In this document: in pieces, positions 38,669-51,755 of the stretch
Layout: every line of letters starts with the position of its first letter
Numbering within the stretch: the stretch's first letter is position 1
Assembly (NCBI RefSeq): GCF_023278565.1
Contig: NC_064681.1
Location: 4,154,001 to 4,218,000, forward strand
Direction: 5' to 3'
Source: Colletotrichum lupini
Taxonomy: Eukaryota > Ascomycota > Sordariomycetes > Glomerellales > Glomerellaceae
Length of the DNA stretch: 64,000 bases
Made by a program: the position numbers and the translations under genes
The notes under the pieces: generated by a model
What the model was told of the DNA's origin: nothing
Seen by the model: the letters and a program-made list of their open reading frames with translations, nothing else
Database searches by the model: none

Positions 38669-39317
38669 CTTCGGAAGAAATAGTATTACATTTATCAAAG
38701 TGCTGAGTGTTAGGGGCAATTAATAAGACCGCCCCCTCAGACTACACTACCTAGGCAAGATTCTCTCAGTTTGTGGTCAAGGGCCCAACAAAGATCTGGA
38801 CTATCGGTCCCCGGGCAAATCCGTTTTGAAGGTCGACCGCACTTTTTAATCTGAGAATTACATATCATTGACTCGGCCTACAAGTCTTCTATCCCTGATT
38901 AAGCCACGGCCGGGACACTTTCTGCCTAAATTGATGTTACTCTTGAGCGGAACGAGCCCTCCGTTGCGACAGGTAAGCGAACAACACAGAGTGTGATCTA
39001 TCCACCTGCGCAACACGGCTGGCAGATCAATGACTAACTAGTCTCCGGAACCTATTTCTGCTTCTCCGAGTTTGAATTACCGTGGGCATGGTATCGGGCC
39101 GTATCGCCTTCTTAGCTTCGGAAGTGTCTCCGTGGAAAGGGAAGATGAGCTAATACCTGCGAATGGTCCTATACAAAAACAAGCGACATCTGCACGACTC
39201 TCCAGAATGTGCTGCTAGTGTTATATCTTCTTTCAGCCACCGGTTGTATTCCATATTGTGCTAATCTCATACACATCTTGTTCGATATCTTCCGTTTTCT
39301 GCGCACAGGCTGTCGCC
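38669..39317. other. Intergenic region upstream of the LPMO gene
   Basis: This 649 bp stretch presumably carries the LPMO promoter. I see no gene or repeat. Confidence 0.5.
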
Positions 39318-40114
39318 ATGAAGGTATCAGTGGTCTTGCTAGCGGCCTGCGCTGCTCTTGTTCAAGGACATTGCATCTTCCAGGTAAGCCTCCTTCATAC
39401 CTTCATCAGATCCCCAGCTGACCGTCAACTACCTTGCAGAAAGTCTCCGTAAATGGCAAAGAGTACAGCTCCCTCGCAGGTCTCCGAGCACCCAACCAAA
39501 ACAACCCAACTGAAGACGTGACCTCCCAAGACATCATTTGCGGAAAAGTCGCAACATCCTCCCAGGAAGTCATCACCGTCGCCCCCGGAGACAAGATCGG
39601 CTCCTGGTGGCAACACGTCATCGGAGGCGCCCAGTACCCCGGCGATCCAGACAACCCAATCGCAAAGTCTCACAAGGGCCCCATCACCGCCTGGCTCGCC
39701 AAAGTCCCCAGCGCTTCCAGCACCGGGATCACAGGGCTGCAATGGTTCAAGGTCGCCGAGGATAATCTGGACACGAGCTCTGGGTTATGGGGCGTCGATA
39801 AGATGATCAACAACGGAGGTTGGAGCTACTTCAACTTGCCGCAGTGCATTGCGCCAGGGGAGTACTTGCTGCGTGTTGAGTTGCTGGCTCTCCATTCTGC
39901 TCATCAGGTGAAGGGTGCGCAGTTTTATATTTCGTGTGCGAATATTAAGGTTACGGGCTCAGGAAGCTTCTCACCTAGCTCGACTGTGAGCTTTCCGGGC
40001 GCGTACCAGCAAAGCGACCCTTCCATCTACATCAACATTTATGGTACTGGTGGCCTTCCAAACAATGGGGGCAAGGCGTACTCCGCCCCTGGACCGAGAC
40101 CGATTACATGCTAG
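39318..40114 (+). CDS. AA9 lytic polysaccharide monooxygenase (formerly GH61)
   Basis: Two exons (39318-39383 and 39440-40114) encode 246 residues. The signal peptide MKVSVVLLAACAALVQG ends directly before His18, which becomes the N-terminal residue of the mature enzyme and the first ligand of the copper histidine brace. The second brace His is in SWWQHVIGG (His81 of the precursor), and the axial Tyr is in GAQFYISCANI. Other AA9 landmarks are DIICGK, SHKGPITAWLAKVP, GLQWFKVAEDN, and LPQCIAPGEYLLRVELLALHSA. No carbohydrate-binding module or linker is present. These enzymes cleave cellulose or other beta-1,4-glucans oxidatively outside the cell. Cys directly after the brace His is unusual (commonly Tyr, Gly or Thr), and the intron falls just after this N-terminal segment. 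Confidence 0.92.
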
Positions 40115-40280
40115 AGATTGGAGAAGATGGCATGAGAGTTCCCGGATAGGTTGACTGCGACTATATAGCTGCTGGTATCAATGCAATGTCATATGTGACA
40201 TGGAGTATCCTTTGCTTTTACAGAGTGGTTCGGAGTTTGTTTGAATGGAAGTCATCCGCCCGAGTTTCTCATTGATCACA

Positions 40281-40835
40281 TTACACAACTCCTACACTCA
40301 CACGACCGTCTTCAACCATGACAAGCAAGTTGATGTTGATGCTCATCTCCGTCGCGTTCCCCGTAGAGTTCCTGGCGCCTTTCCCGGAGCCTATGCCGAT
40401 GTCAGAGAGGTTGCCAGATCCCACATTGATGTTTGTTACTTCTGTAATGCGGTCGCCGATCTCAATCGTGTTTCCATCACCGATGGTATTGTTACCGTCT
40501 CCGATATCAAAGTCGTCGCCTGCACAGACGGGAAGCGTTAGCAAAAGCTTTCACAGGGTACTTGAGATACCATCGTCACCCGACTTCGTACCTGTGTCTA
40601 TGTCATTTCCTGTGCCGGCGAACCCAACGCCGTTTCCGTCGCCGATTCCTCCAGAGCTGATTGACCCCGAGTTGCCAGTCTGGTTGCCGTTCACGCCATT
40701 GCCTACTTGACGCGGCGATATAGTGGGTAGGTGTTTGGTAATTGGGGTGAGGCTAAACTGGAAGGGTAGGCAGTGTGTCGTCGCGGCGCACAGGGCGAGA
40801 ACCGCCATCAGGCAGATTCGTAGGCTGATGAACAT
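40281..40835 (-). CDS. Gly/Asn/Asp-rich small secreted protein
   Basis: Two exons (40835-40571 and 40519-40281) encode 167 residues. A signal peptide (MFISLRICLMAVLALCAATTHC) is followed by a short spacer and a low-complexity domain rich in Gly, Asn, Asp and Ile. In the second exon the pattern 'IGDGN-x(2-4)' recurs (IGDGNNTIGDGN, EIGDRITEV, NVGSGNLSDIGIGSGKG). Such spacing looks like a beta-roll or beta-solenoid built of short turns. There are no cysteines after the signal peptide, so it is not a typical disulfide-rich effector or hydrophobin. The function is unknown; surface or matrix roles are possible. The gene is convergent with the LPMO gene (stops 166 bp apart). The stop is preceded by a VEDGRVSVGVV tail that may not be conserved. 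Confidence 0.68.
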
Positions 40836-41520
40836 GATGGTCTGCTCGCTCCAGAGTGGTGCGCTGGGCTGAAGTACGCTGATTGAGTTTCGCTGCTTGC
40901 CAAAAAGAATGTCATCAAGGCTGGTATGTGGTTGATTTTAAGCTTATCCAACTTGCAGAATGTCGTCAGAGACACAACTCCTTGAGCGTTCCCATCGCTA
41001 GACCGATGCTACTTTCTTCTATTGAAACGATAAGCAAGCTAAAATTGGTCTTGTTGTCCATCGGGCTTCCCTTGCCAAGCCTGAAATATTGCACTCCTCA
41101 AGCTTCACAGCCCTCTTCGGATGAAGATACTGTATCGGCATTTCAATATAATTGCAAATACAGCACTAAATATCAAGTAAAATGACGGAGAGAACCAGAT
41201 TTGTCGGCAGCTATTCTTAGAAGGCATTCTGGAGGTGAGGTTTGGAAGTTGATTCGCCGTGTGCTCACATATTTGCCGCGGGCGAAGATGGAAGACCACT
41301 ACCATTCTCACTCATCCTTGGCGGGCTGAAACCACGTGAATGGCCGGCAAATGAGGCATCCGGGCATACCGACGGCAATTGGTATTAGTAGAGGCGGTGC
41401 GGTTGAATGCTACGCCATCACGGGGGGCATTTACAAAGGCCTCCAACATCGCGTTTCACAGTAGTAGTAGTAGTAGTAGTATTTAACATTATCAGGGACA
41501 GGAGTGTGACCTCCGATCAA
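40836..41520. other. Intergenic region leading into a repeat block
   Basis: This stretch is the promoter side of the Gly/Asn-rich gene. No other gene is seen. A trinucleotide repeat (AGT, about seven units) lies at 41460-41481 immediately before the AT-rich block. Confidence 0.5.
41460..41481. repeat. (AGT)n microsatellite
   Basis: About seven AGT units. Read on the minus strand it is an ACT/TAC run. It may be the tail of the adjacent LINE, since some Tad-type elements end in short tandem repeats, but about 40 bp of unmutated sequence lies between it and the AT-rich block. Confidence 0.6.
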
Positions 41521-44500
41521 CTAGAGCGCCTTTCTAAGGTATATAATGTGCTATACCGCCCCTAGTAAGCGTATAATAAGTTAAATAATTTATTAATATA
41601 TATTTTTTTTCTCGTACCTAGGCCGGGCTATTACTAATCCGGCCCTTTTAATTTTAAAAAATATATTAATAAGGGTCCCTATACTTAGTAAAAATAGCGG
41701 TTTTATAGTAGCCCTATATTATTTATAAATAGTACTTAGCTATTATTAAAAACCTCTCTTATAAGTAACATTACTTATAAGAGTATTTTTATATTTTTTT
41801 ATACTATTCTAAATTATTTAGGAAATCTAAGTATAAAAAAAGGGGGTAAAGTAGAGTTATAATTTAAAAGTTATTAATAAGTATATAATAAAGTATAAAA
41901 ATAAGTTACCTTAGGCTCGTTATTTTTAAAAAAAAATAAGCTTTATAATAGTACGTTACCTATTTAAACTTTTTAAATACTATTAGATCTTATATTAAAG
42001 TATATTAATAAGCTCTAGCTTAACTTATTAAAGGGAATAAGGGACCTAGGTCTCGCTTAGTATTAATAACTAATTACTAAGCCTAGGTCCGGTAATTCTT
42101 TAGATAGTATACTACGTAAGTTAGTAATAGTTTCTTTTTATAATTATATTTAAAATCGCCCTCGTAACTAAACTATTTATAATAAAAATAAAAATAGCTA
42201 TAGTTAAATTATATAGTAAAAGAATAGTATAAAAAAGGGCATAATAAGTTTAATTTTAAAGGGTATTTAAGGGCTATAGTAGTTTTAATATACCTAAGTT
42301 TAAGTATTTACTTAGATTTCTTTTATTATTATTAATATTATTTATAGGCTCGTATTTAAGTAGTTTTTATTAAACTAATATAAGAGGCTAGTAGTAATAG
42401 ACTAAATAGCTTAAGGGCCGCGCCCTATTTAGTAAGCCTATTTAATTAACTCGTTTTTAAAAATCTTAGTATATCCGGGGGATTAGTAATACTTTATCTC
42501 TCTTATTTATTAAGTACTAACGATTTTTAATATAACTATTTACGAGCTAGTTAGAGAGCTATTATAGCTCAAAATAAAGTTAAAAATAGAGGTATTATTA
42601 AAATAGATATAAATAGGAATAAAAATAAAAGAAGTAATAAGTATAGCTTACTATAAGCCTTATTAAGTACTTTTTACTTCGGTATTAAAGACTTTAATAA
42701 GCTCCCTAAGTTAGCTAGAGCTTTTTATAATAATAATAATATTATAATATATTATATACCTATAGCTTACTAACCCTTTATTAAATATTAAGTTATTAAA
42801 ATAAATTATAAAGTTAAAGGGTAAAAGCTTTATAACTATTTATTTAAAAAAAGCTATAATAATATTTTTAATATCTCTACGTAGCATAAGTAAGTTTAAA
42901 AAGACGAGGACTAGTTATAAATATAGAAATAGGAGCGTATACGTTTATTATAAACGGGTTTCCCTCTTAATACCTTAAGGGGTTCTTTTTTTTAGTTATA
43001 ATATTAATAAATAGAGTATATTTATATAGTGGTTTTTTTCCGGCTTTATAGGCGCAAAAGATTAACCTTAATAAGATTACGCTTTTAAAGGAAATTATAT
43101 AATACGGTATACTTTTTAATTATATAATACGCGCAATGTATTCTTAGTACGCGCTTAACGTAATATAGTGATTTTAATATAAAAACTACTATATAATTCG
43201 GGATGGGTAAGCTGCCCTCTTTAGCTACTTATTAACGATAGGCTAAGTAATATACTTACGTAGTAGCACTAGTTAAAAAGGTCGATAGTAGAGGTTAGCT
43301 ATAATAGTTAGCCGTAATAGTTAGCTATAATAGTTAAAAGCGGCCTTCCTTAACTATAGAGGTTCTAAATTTTAATAATAATATAGAGGTTTCTAAAAGA
43401 ATAGCTAAATAGGCTAATATTTACTATTCTTCGTACTAGAGCTCGTAAAGATTTTTTTTATCCTTATCGCTTCTAATATTACCTAAAGCTCTATTTAAAC
43501 TAAATAAATTTATTAAATAAATCTACTAAATAAACTTATTAATATATAAACTATTACTCTACTCTTAGTATATAGTTAGTAATTAGTGGGCTAAAACTCT
43601 AAAAATACCCATTAATAAGTCTGCCCCTCTCAGGCTAAGCGCCCTCAGCTAGCTCGATACTATAACTATTATAACTAACGTAAGTACGCCCGAGGATTAG
43701 TAAAGTACTTTTTAATAATACGGAATTTAGCTAAGTAATAATATAAATACTATAAATAGCCGGGTTAATATGGACGTTAAAATCTAGTATATTAACGCTA
43801 ATTTAAAAATTATATTTTATAAAATTAGAAATCCCTTTAATACGGGCTATATTATAAACGTAAAGGAATATATAAGGGGTCCCTTAACCCTTAATAAAAA
43901 GGAGTATATAATACGGGATTTAGCCGCTTACGTAGGCTAGTACTAAGAGGTCTTATATATATATATTAAAATAAGTATAGCTCGCCCTCTAGATAGCTAA
44001 AAGCGGGGGAAGGTTAGGAGCTATTTTAATTAGTAGTTAGGTATAGAGCGCAATATATCCAGTTTTCCTTAATACGTAATATACGGTACGGCCCCGGTAG
44101 ATTACTCCGTCGGGGGGATAGAGTATATTTATATAACTAAGCCTCGTAACGAAGCGTAATCTTACCCCCTTTAAAATAATTATAATAATTAAAAAACCTA
44201 ATTTTTAAAATAATAAGTCCGTTAGTATAGTACGCTAGGCCGGGGTTATTACTTAAGTAGTAGAGATAAGGACCTTTTAAATAATAATAAAATATCCTTT
44301 TTAATTAATATTTATAAAAGACGCACGAGGGGTAGTCCCTACTTATATCTTTTTTAAAAAAGCGGCCGGCTTAGTATAGCTTAAGAACTATACTTCGGAG
44401 CTATATATAATTAATAATAATATATAAGCTATTATTATAAACTAAGCTTACTTAGGGGGCAGGCCCTTAATAACCTTACTAAGCCCGTAGAGGAAATTAG

Positions 44501-47500
44501 TTATTTACTTTGTAATAATAGTTCGGTACTTAATATAAGTATAAAAAGAGAGGGTCCTATTAAACTAGACTCCGAGCTAGCGTATAGCTTTAATAGGGGC
44601 TATTAATATAATTATAAGCTTAGTAACGTAAATAACTAGCTATTTTAATAGCTGATTTTTATAATATTTATACGTAAAGTATATTACTTTATACTTAGTT
44701 AAGTTAAAAATAACTTTATTCTTAGTACCCTATTTAAATATAAAGCTAACTTTACTTCTTAATATTAGCGCGTTCTTTTTTAAAATTAAAGAGATTATTA
44801 TAAAGCTTATATTATTTATATAGCTAAAGTAATAATTAAGATTATTTAATAACGCTTTAGTTAAGTAGAGAATATATAGGATAAGAGATATGGGGGAGCC
44901 TTATAAGAGGCCGTAATAAAAGAGAAACTTTTTTAAAAGCTTTTTATTTATTTTAATAATAGTAGTCTACTATATTATAAAGGACCTTACGAACTTAATA
45001 AAAGTCTTTAACTAGCCCTATTAATAAAACCTAAGTATGAGTTTATTTTAGAATATAATATTAAACGCTCCCTTAATATTTATTATAATTAGGGTTATAA
45101 TAAGGCCGTTTTTAAGCACTTTTTTTATATTATATATAGTATATATAGCTAGGTTAACGGCGCTTTACCCGAGTAGAGCCTTAAATTATTACTTATTAAT
45201 AATTAAGTTTTATATTATATAATACATAGCCCGCTTTATAAAAATATACTTAAGCCCTTTTTTTAAATAAAATAGTAATAAGATCGGCTTATATAAGCTA
45301 AGGTCCGAGAGCTTATAGTTTCTTTTTTTTCGTATTATTATAATTTTAATTTATTTAAAAGGACTTAAATAGTAGTTATAAATAAAGTATGTTTCGAAGA
45401 GGGCCTTAATAAGTTTTATAATAAAGCCTTAATAACTCGCTAATAACTTTATAATAATTTTATTAATATTTAGTAACGTATTCTATATAAGGGTATATTA
45501 TTAAGCCTTAATAAAAGAGACCGTAGTTTATTAAAGTAGTATTTAATACGGGATAAAGGGGATTAGGTTTAAGTTATTTATATTATCGTTTAAAGTAAAG
45601 CGCTCTAAGAGAGCCCAATAAAAAGCGTCTATTTTACTTATAGTACTAACTATCTCCTTATTATTAACTTTTAAAAAAAGCTCTTTTATAACTAGGCCTA
45701 AGTTCTACTGTTTTATAATTATAAAAAGGTCTTTTAGCTTCTTTATATTTATTATTTTTTAAAATTAATAAGCCCGTTTAGTACGTTTAGTAATATTAAA
45801 CTAAGCTAGTTAAGCGTTCTAAACTTAGGAATATAGTAAATAGTTAGGGTAGCTTTAGGAGTTATATTCTTTTTACTACTTATACTTAGTTTTTAAGTAT
45901 TTAAAGCGTACTTTAGTATAGTCTTAGGTTTATTATAGGGCGCTATAGCCGTATTAGTTAGTAATAGTTTTAGTAATATTTAGTATAATACTAAGGGTCC
46001 GAAGGATTTCGGTTATAGTAGTATTAAGCTATTTAAGGGTAGCGTATTTAAATATAATAAATAAGGGCCCCTATTTTATTAAAAAAGTAAAGCGAACGAG
46101 GTCCTATTTTAATACCCTTAAGTAGCTCTATAAGTCTAGTTTAAAGATCTATAATAATAAGAGCGTTATAAAAATAGCTTCGTAATTTAAACTTATATAT
46201 AACTACGGGTAAACTATAGCTTAAGTTAATAAAATATTAAAAAAGGCTAGGTTTATAATATAGCCTAGCTCTTTTTTATTTTTATATATTACCTCTTTAA
46301 TTCTTTTAATATAAATAAGTCTATATCCTTAGACTTAGCGTAATATAAAGGTTTTTATTAATTTTAATTATATTTTAAGCTCTTATATTTTATACTAAGA
46401 GTTAAAGTCTTTTATAATAAGTATAGAGGGGGGAGGTTTAAAGTTAAAAAGGATAATAATAGTTAAGTTAACGGCTCTATTACTAGGCTAATAGATATTA
46501 ATTATAATATACCCTCGTATTTAGGTTTATAAAATATCTTTAGTAAATATAAGTTTTAATTATTATATATTTAAGTATTTATAAGTATAAATAAGTACCC
46601 TTAGCTTAATATTAATATCCGATTAGTAATTTACTAAATAGAAAATATTATAGCCTAGGTACGTATTAAGTTTAGCTTACTTCTTTTTTATTATCTAGGG
46701 TTCTTATATAAGCACGACGTTTATTTCGTACTCTTAATAAACCTAAAGGAAATTAATATATACTATAAAGCCCTTATTAATATTATACTAAGTAACTAAT
46801 AGATTTAGCTTAGGCTTTATAGTTTTTAAAATATTATACCTCTTTTTTATTAAGTTATATAAATATAATATATTTTTAAATATCGTAATTAACTTTTTTA
46901 AACTTTATTACCCTAATCCTAGTACTTAAAGAGATTTAGGTAAAGAATATTAAGCTATCTAAGTTTTAAATTAAAATAAACTATAATAATTTAATAGGGG
47001 ACCTAGCGTCTTTAAGCCGGGCCTAGGCCTAGGCCCTAATACTTCGTAGCTTTATAAATAAAAAGAATATTATATATAGTTAAAAAAGCTCGTTTATTAT
47101 TTATATTCTTTTAGCCTTTTTAGCCTCTCTTATTTTTATTTTAATATTATTACTATTTATTATAAACGTGCTAAAAGAGATCGGTTAAGCTAAGGAAGCT
47201 AGGTTTAAGTTAATAATAATAGTCTTAGCTATACTAAGTTTTTTAAATAGTAGCTAGGACGGAGGGTTAAAATTTATAGAGCGTAGGGGTATAGGGCTAT
47301 CGGAGCGCCCTATTTAAATATACTTAACTTTTTAAAACTAACGCTTTATAAAGGGAATAATCTTCCCTTTTTTAAAAGCGAGCTTCGTAGGGTAGTTTTA
47401 ATACGTAGCTCGGAATAGGCCGTAGTAGTTAGTATATTTAATAAGCTTTAAGTACTCTATACCCCTAGTTTTATAGTTTATTTTATTATACTAAATATAA

Positions 47501-48640
47501 TAGGGAAACCGGGTATAATAATAGTTAGTATAAAAAGCTAAGTAGCTTTTAATATGTTATATAATAGGTTTTTAGTATAATAAAAGTAGCCTAGGCCTAC
47601 TAAAATAATTAAAAAGTCAGAAGTTTTTTAAGACCTCGTAATTAAAAAAGATAATTAGAGTTTATATATTAGTAATAGGGTCCGGGCCGGGTCTAGTAAC
47701 GTACTAAGCCCGCGGTACGGCCCCTATTTATAATTTAATTTTTTTTAAAATAACTTAGTTTATATTAATATCCGCTACCCTAGGGTTATTAAGCTTAAAA
47801 TAAGCTCTAAAAACCCTAATTAAGTAGCGTAATACGAAATAAGTTTATTACTTAGTTAATAAATTTATATTATTTACGTTTAAGTATTTTTAGAGCTATT
47901 ATTTTTATTAAAGGAGTTTTTACTTAACTTTTTTAGAGCTAGGGTATATAAATAAGCCCGTAATAATATATTTAATATTTATTATAATAAAGAATAAGAG
48001 ATTTAAGTTTTAAAAAATAGCTTAATATAAAGAGAAGGTATTATATTATTAAGTTTTAAAAAGCTACTTAGCTCTAATCTTAGTTAAAAAGTAGAGGTCC
48101 GGGGCCGAGGGCTTTAAATATAGGTCTTATAAGCCCTTTATAAGCTAGGGTATATTAGCTAACTAGCCCTAGGTTATTATAATAATATAAGGGGTTTATT
48201 ATACCCTAAGCTTAGGTTAGGCCGAGCTAAGAGTAAAATAAAAAATAAAGTTCTAAATAATAATACGGGTATATAGCTTAAGCTTGTTTAAATAAGTAAT
48301 ATAAATATTATTTAAGGCCGTAATAAGGAGCTAATATACTTTATTATATTTTAATTAAGTACTCTTAGTATATTAAAGCGTTAGGGTAGTAATAATAATA
48401 AGTATTTTATTTTTTTATAAAGTACGGGGTTAGGCTAAGAGAGATATAATTAAGTATAATAATAATATTATATATATTTATAATAAAGTTAAAAAGGGGT
48501 TAAATAATAAGCTCCTTATATATTAAGAGCTTATAAGGCCTTTTTAAGGCCTTATAAGTATTATATTTACGTCTAGTTATAAGGCTATTGCGGGTAAGAA
48601 GTAGTAGTTTTGGATATAAGAAGTAGTATTAGGGGTAGGG
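41521..48640 (-). mobile_element. RIP-destroyed LINE (Tad-like non-LTR retrotransposon)
   Basis: About 7.1 kb of extreme AT-rich, TpA-rich DNA with no open frame. Minus-strand translation near 44917-44780 keeps a non-LTR reverse transcriptase core: YGLL*GSPISLILYILYLTKAL followed by the catalytic box as YINNI. The family consensus is GLPQGSPLSP...YADDI/YVDDI. The stop stands for Gln, and N-N for D-D, as expected from C to T and G to A changes. Tad-like LINEs are about 7 kb with an ORF1, endonuclease, RT and RNase H, which fits the size. I cannot place the other domains. The ends are approximate and I found no LTRs or terminal inverted repeats. A second, older element within the block cannot be excluded. 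Confidence 0.62.
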
Positions 48641-51600
48641 TGTAGGCCCGGGTAAGATACTCACAGTGGGTGCCTCGCTCGGGTGATGCGTGCGGGAAGT
48701 GATTTGGCGCGGGCGATTTGGCGCGGGCGGGCGTGAGTCGTCTCGCGTTTCACATGCGTTCCTTCCGAAATACGTCACTTCGAATCCCCTAAGAGCTCTT
48801 CTGTACCTTTACGAGCCCAGCAAGTGAACACTGCTCCAGACGTAAAGGCTCTGAGAGGCAAAACACGAAAGAATTAAAGGATGCCTCAAGAGTTCTGCCC
48901 GCACTTCATGCTGCGGTTTCTCTGTTGTCTCTCAGGGCTATGAGCTCTTATCAAAAGGGCAACTGGTGGCAATTCTGTTCGAGCAACCAATACCATACAA
49001 ATGGCACCGATGTCTGTGAACTTTGCTGAGATGCCTGCGGTATTCTTCTGGGCCAGTCATCTTCTGGTTTGGCTGCTGCCCAGGCTAATACGCAGCATTT
49101 CACAAACTGTTTGATCTAATTGAGCGAACCGAGACACTTGCAGAAATCTATAGACTTCTTCGATCCTTGTAAGCTACTTTCCCATGGGAAAAAGAACCAG
49201 AAAATGTATGGAAAGGCCCTCAGGTAGTTCCTATAGGCTTCCTTATGAAGCAATGGCCCCCAATTGACAGTGGTTGACCCAAGCATCACTGCCCTTCGAC
49301 TCCATCACTTACCTTACTCTTTGGTTTCTACGTAGGAACTCCCGTGAAGGAATTTCGGAACCGATTCTCACTAGCCATTGACCTAAATTTCCTGATTTCT
49401 TGGACAGTTCTCGACTTCTGGGCTACAGCGAATAGACTTCTAAAAAGAAATGAAGTTTCTAAGACATAACTTATCTACTTGTGACGTTTGAGTCAGCCAT
49501 AGCCTCTTGGAGCACTGCTCGAGGAAAAACTCCACTATTGACGTCTATGTCATCTCCAATTGCTTGCTATGTCTTGTCTAGTTCTCACTTATATGACTGT
49601 TCCAGAATCCATCCTCTGGCTAAATCTTCAAACTTATTTTTCAAATCATTGTCCATGCTCAAAAATATATGCTGTGATAAGATTCTAATTACGGCTATAG
49701 AATCTCAACCTGTAGAGTTTGAGATGGAGAGCAGTCGTTTGGACTTTCAGAAACGTAGAGCTGAGGGCAAACCTCTCTCCAGGTACTGTCATTTGGCGGT
49801 CAGGATCAAGAGGTAGTCGTCATTGACCCAAGATTTGTGATTTCATTAGAAGTATGTCTACCGAACGTTATCTTCGGTCCGTCGCTTTTTTTTTTTTTTT
49901 TGACCTGTTTTTTCTTTTATTTCAGCGGAAAGTGCTGGGGAGATTTTATTCGAACTTAATCCTGCCTTTTGAAAGGCCCAGATATATTATTGGCTGTTTA
50001 TCAGGGCTTTCTTTACAGTTTCTTCCTCCTTAGTGAGTTCAACTATCTCAATTCGTGATCATTCGATAGTTCAAGATTAGTACAACCGGATGGCAGTGGC
50101 AAGTGATCTCTGTCCATTTTGCACAGGAAGAGAGACACACACCGTTTACACGTAGGACGGTACTTAATTACAACATCATATCTCAAGCCAAACAAGAGCA
50201 TGAAGAAAAGGCAACACCAGGAAACATTAGTTGTCGTCCTGTTGTCGAGAATCAGTGTGGTATGTACCAGGTCTACGAGCTACGAGCTTGAAAACCTCGG
50301 AACGTAACAACAATTCTTATTAGTATATAGCCCAGGGAAGATACTCCAATGCTACTGAAGATGTTTGTCTATCTGATTCCCTAATGGAAGAGTACCACAA
50401 AGTTCTATCTAGTAGGAAAAGGAAGAGGTGAAAACTAAGACGCGAGCACCGCCAGCCTCTTATACAACCTCATGGAACCCAGAACGATCAACGAATTGAA
50501 TACTGTGAGTCAATAGGGCGTTTTGTCTGCGTCCCGGCCCCGTCGAGTCACTGTTTCTAAATACCTATGCTGCGAACCGGGCTTACACCCTCCCCGAGAT
50601 CACACTTGACAAAGCAGTACGGACTAGCAACGTAGATCACAAGCATCAAACAACATCACCTGATTTCTTGTCCCGGCTGGAGTCTCAGATTACTTAATTG
50701 TCTAGAGTACCCGATCTGACGAACAACCTGCAAAGACACTCACGATGTTCAACACTCGCACATCTCGGATCAACGCCAGTATAGGAGAGCATCTATTGCT
50801 ATTATGTTGCTCATACGAAGCGTTGACAAGGGGTTCACTTGTTCAAGACTCCAAGTTGATGCGGTTTCGGATTCGAAATCCTTGTCATGTCCTGGGAAGT
50901 GGGGCGTCGAGATTGTGAGATAACGCGGTAAGCGCTCGACTGCTTAGCCGAAGGAGAGATTTGGAATTGCAATTAAGATATGCGTAGTTCGTTGGATAGA
51001 TCGTCTCCGCAGAACCGCTTTCTCGCATTTCGTAAGGTTGACAAGCTTATCATCTTGTCGGAGACCGAATGATTAAGCGGGTTCTATTTCCTGGTCAAGT
51101 GAGGCTGTTTTGATGAAATGTCGTACTACGTAACTTGACAGAAAACGTTGCAGGGGAATCCCCTAAAGGAAGTGAGATCCGAGCGTCGCCTAATATAACC
51201 CTGCCCTGGGGTTGAATGGTCGGCAACTAGGACTCTCGATGATGGAATTTCTTTGAGATGGAGAAAAATGCAGAACTCGGGACACCCCAGCTATCAGAGT
51301 CTGGCTGGGCCCCGCATCTCCGCTTCTCATTTTGAAGATGTTGCACCGCTATTGATCGGCGGTGAAGATGTTCCAGGACCTTGGCTAGCTCTTCCGTCTC
51401 CCCTCCCTCTGCCCTTGCCATTGGCCTCCGCTCTCCGCCCACACTGCGACCCTGCATATGTCAAGACGAATACCCCCATCTTGGTCCATCTTGAGCATGG
51501 CCATGCATTTGGGCTGCGCGTATTAGGAATGAGAAGGGGGGTGTTGGAAGCATGGTTGGCTGGAGCTCGTCAGAGCTGGGAGAGCCAGAGGCTGCCCAGA

Positions 51601-51755
51601 GAGAACATCTGCATTACGAATTGTCCGTCCTTGTTGTGGTGGGGGAGAGTAGGATTGCTATGCTACGCTATAAAGTCTCGAGGGTCCTTCATTCGGCTTC
51701 ATTGCCGCCTCATTTTCTCCCCAGTCATTAGCATATCGTTGTGCAGAATTTCAAA
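48641..51755. other. Long intergenic region, no gene supported
   Basis: Base composition returns to normal after about 48640, but only short unsupported frames occur. A T-run (about 17) lies at 49886-49902. A tRNA-like segment near 50870-50960 lacks a matching acceptor stem. The last few hundred bases must hold the promoter of the aldoxime dehydratase gene. Confidence 0.5.

Noticed and set aside
50870..50965. tRNA-like segment (GGATTTCGAATCC hairpin and GGCTAAGCAGTCGAG on the minus strand)
   Set aside because: No acceptor stem matching the 3' AAACCGC can be found upstream and no anticodon arm is convincing.
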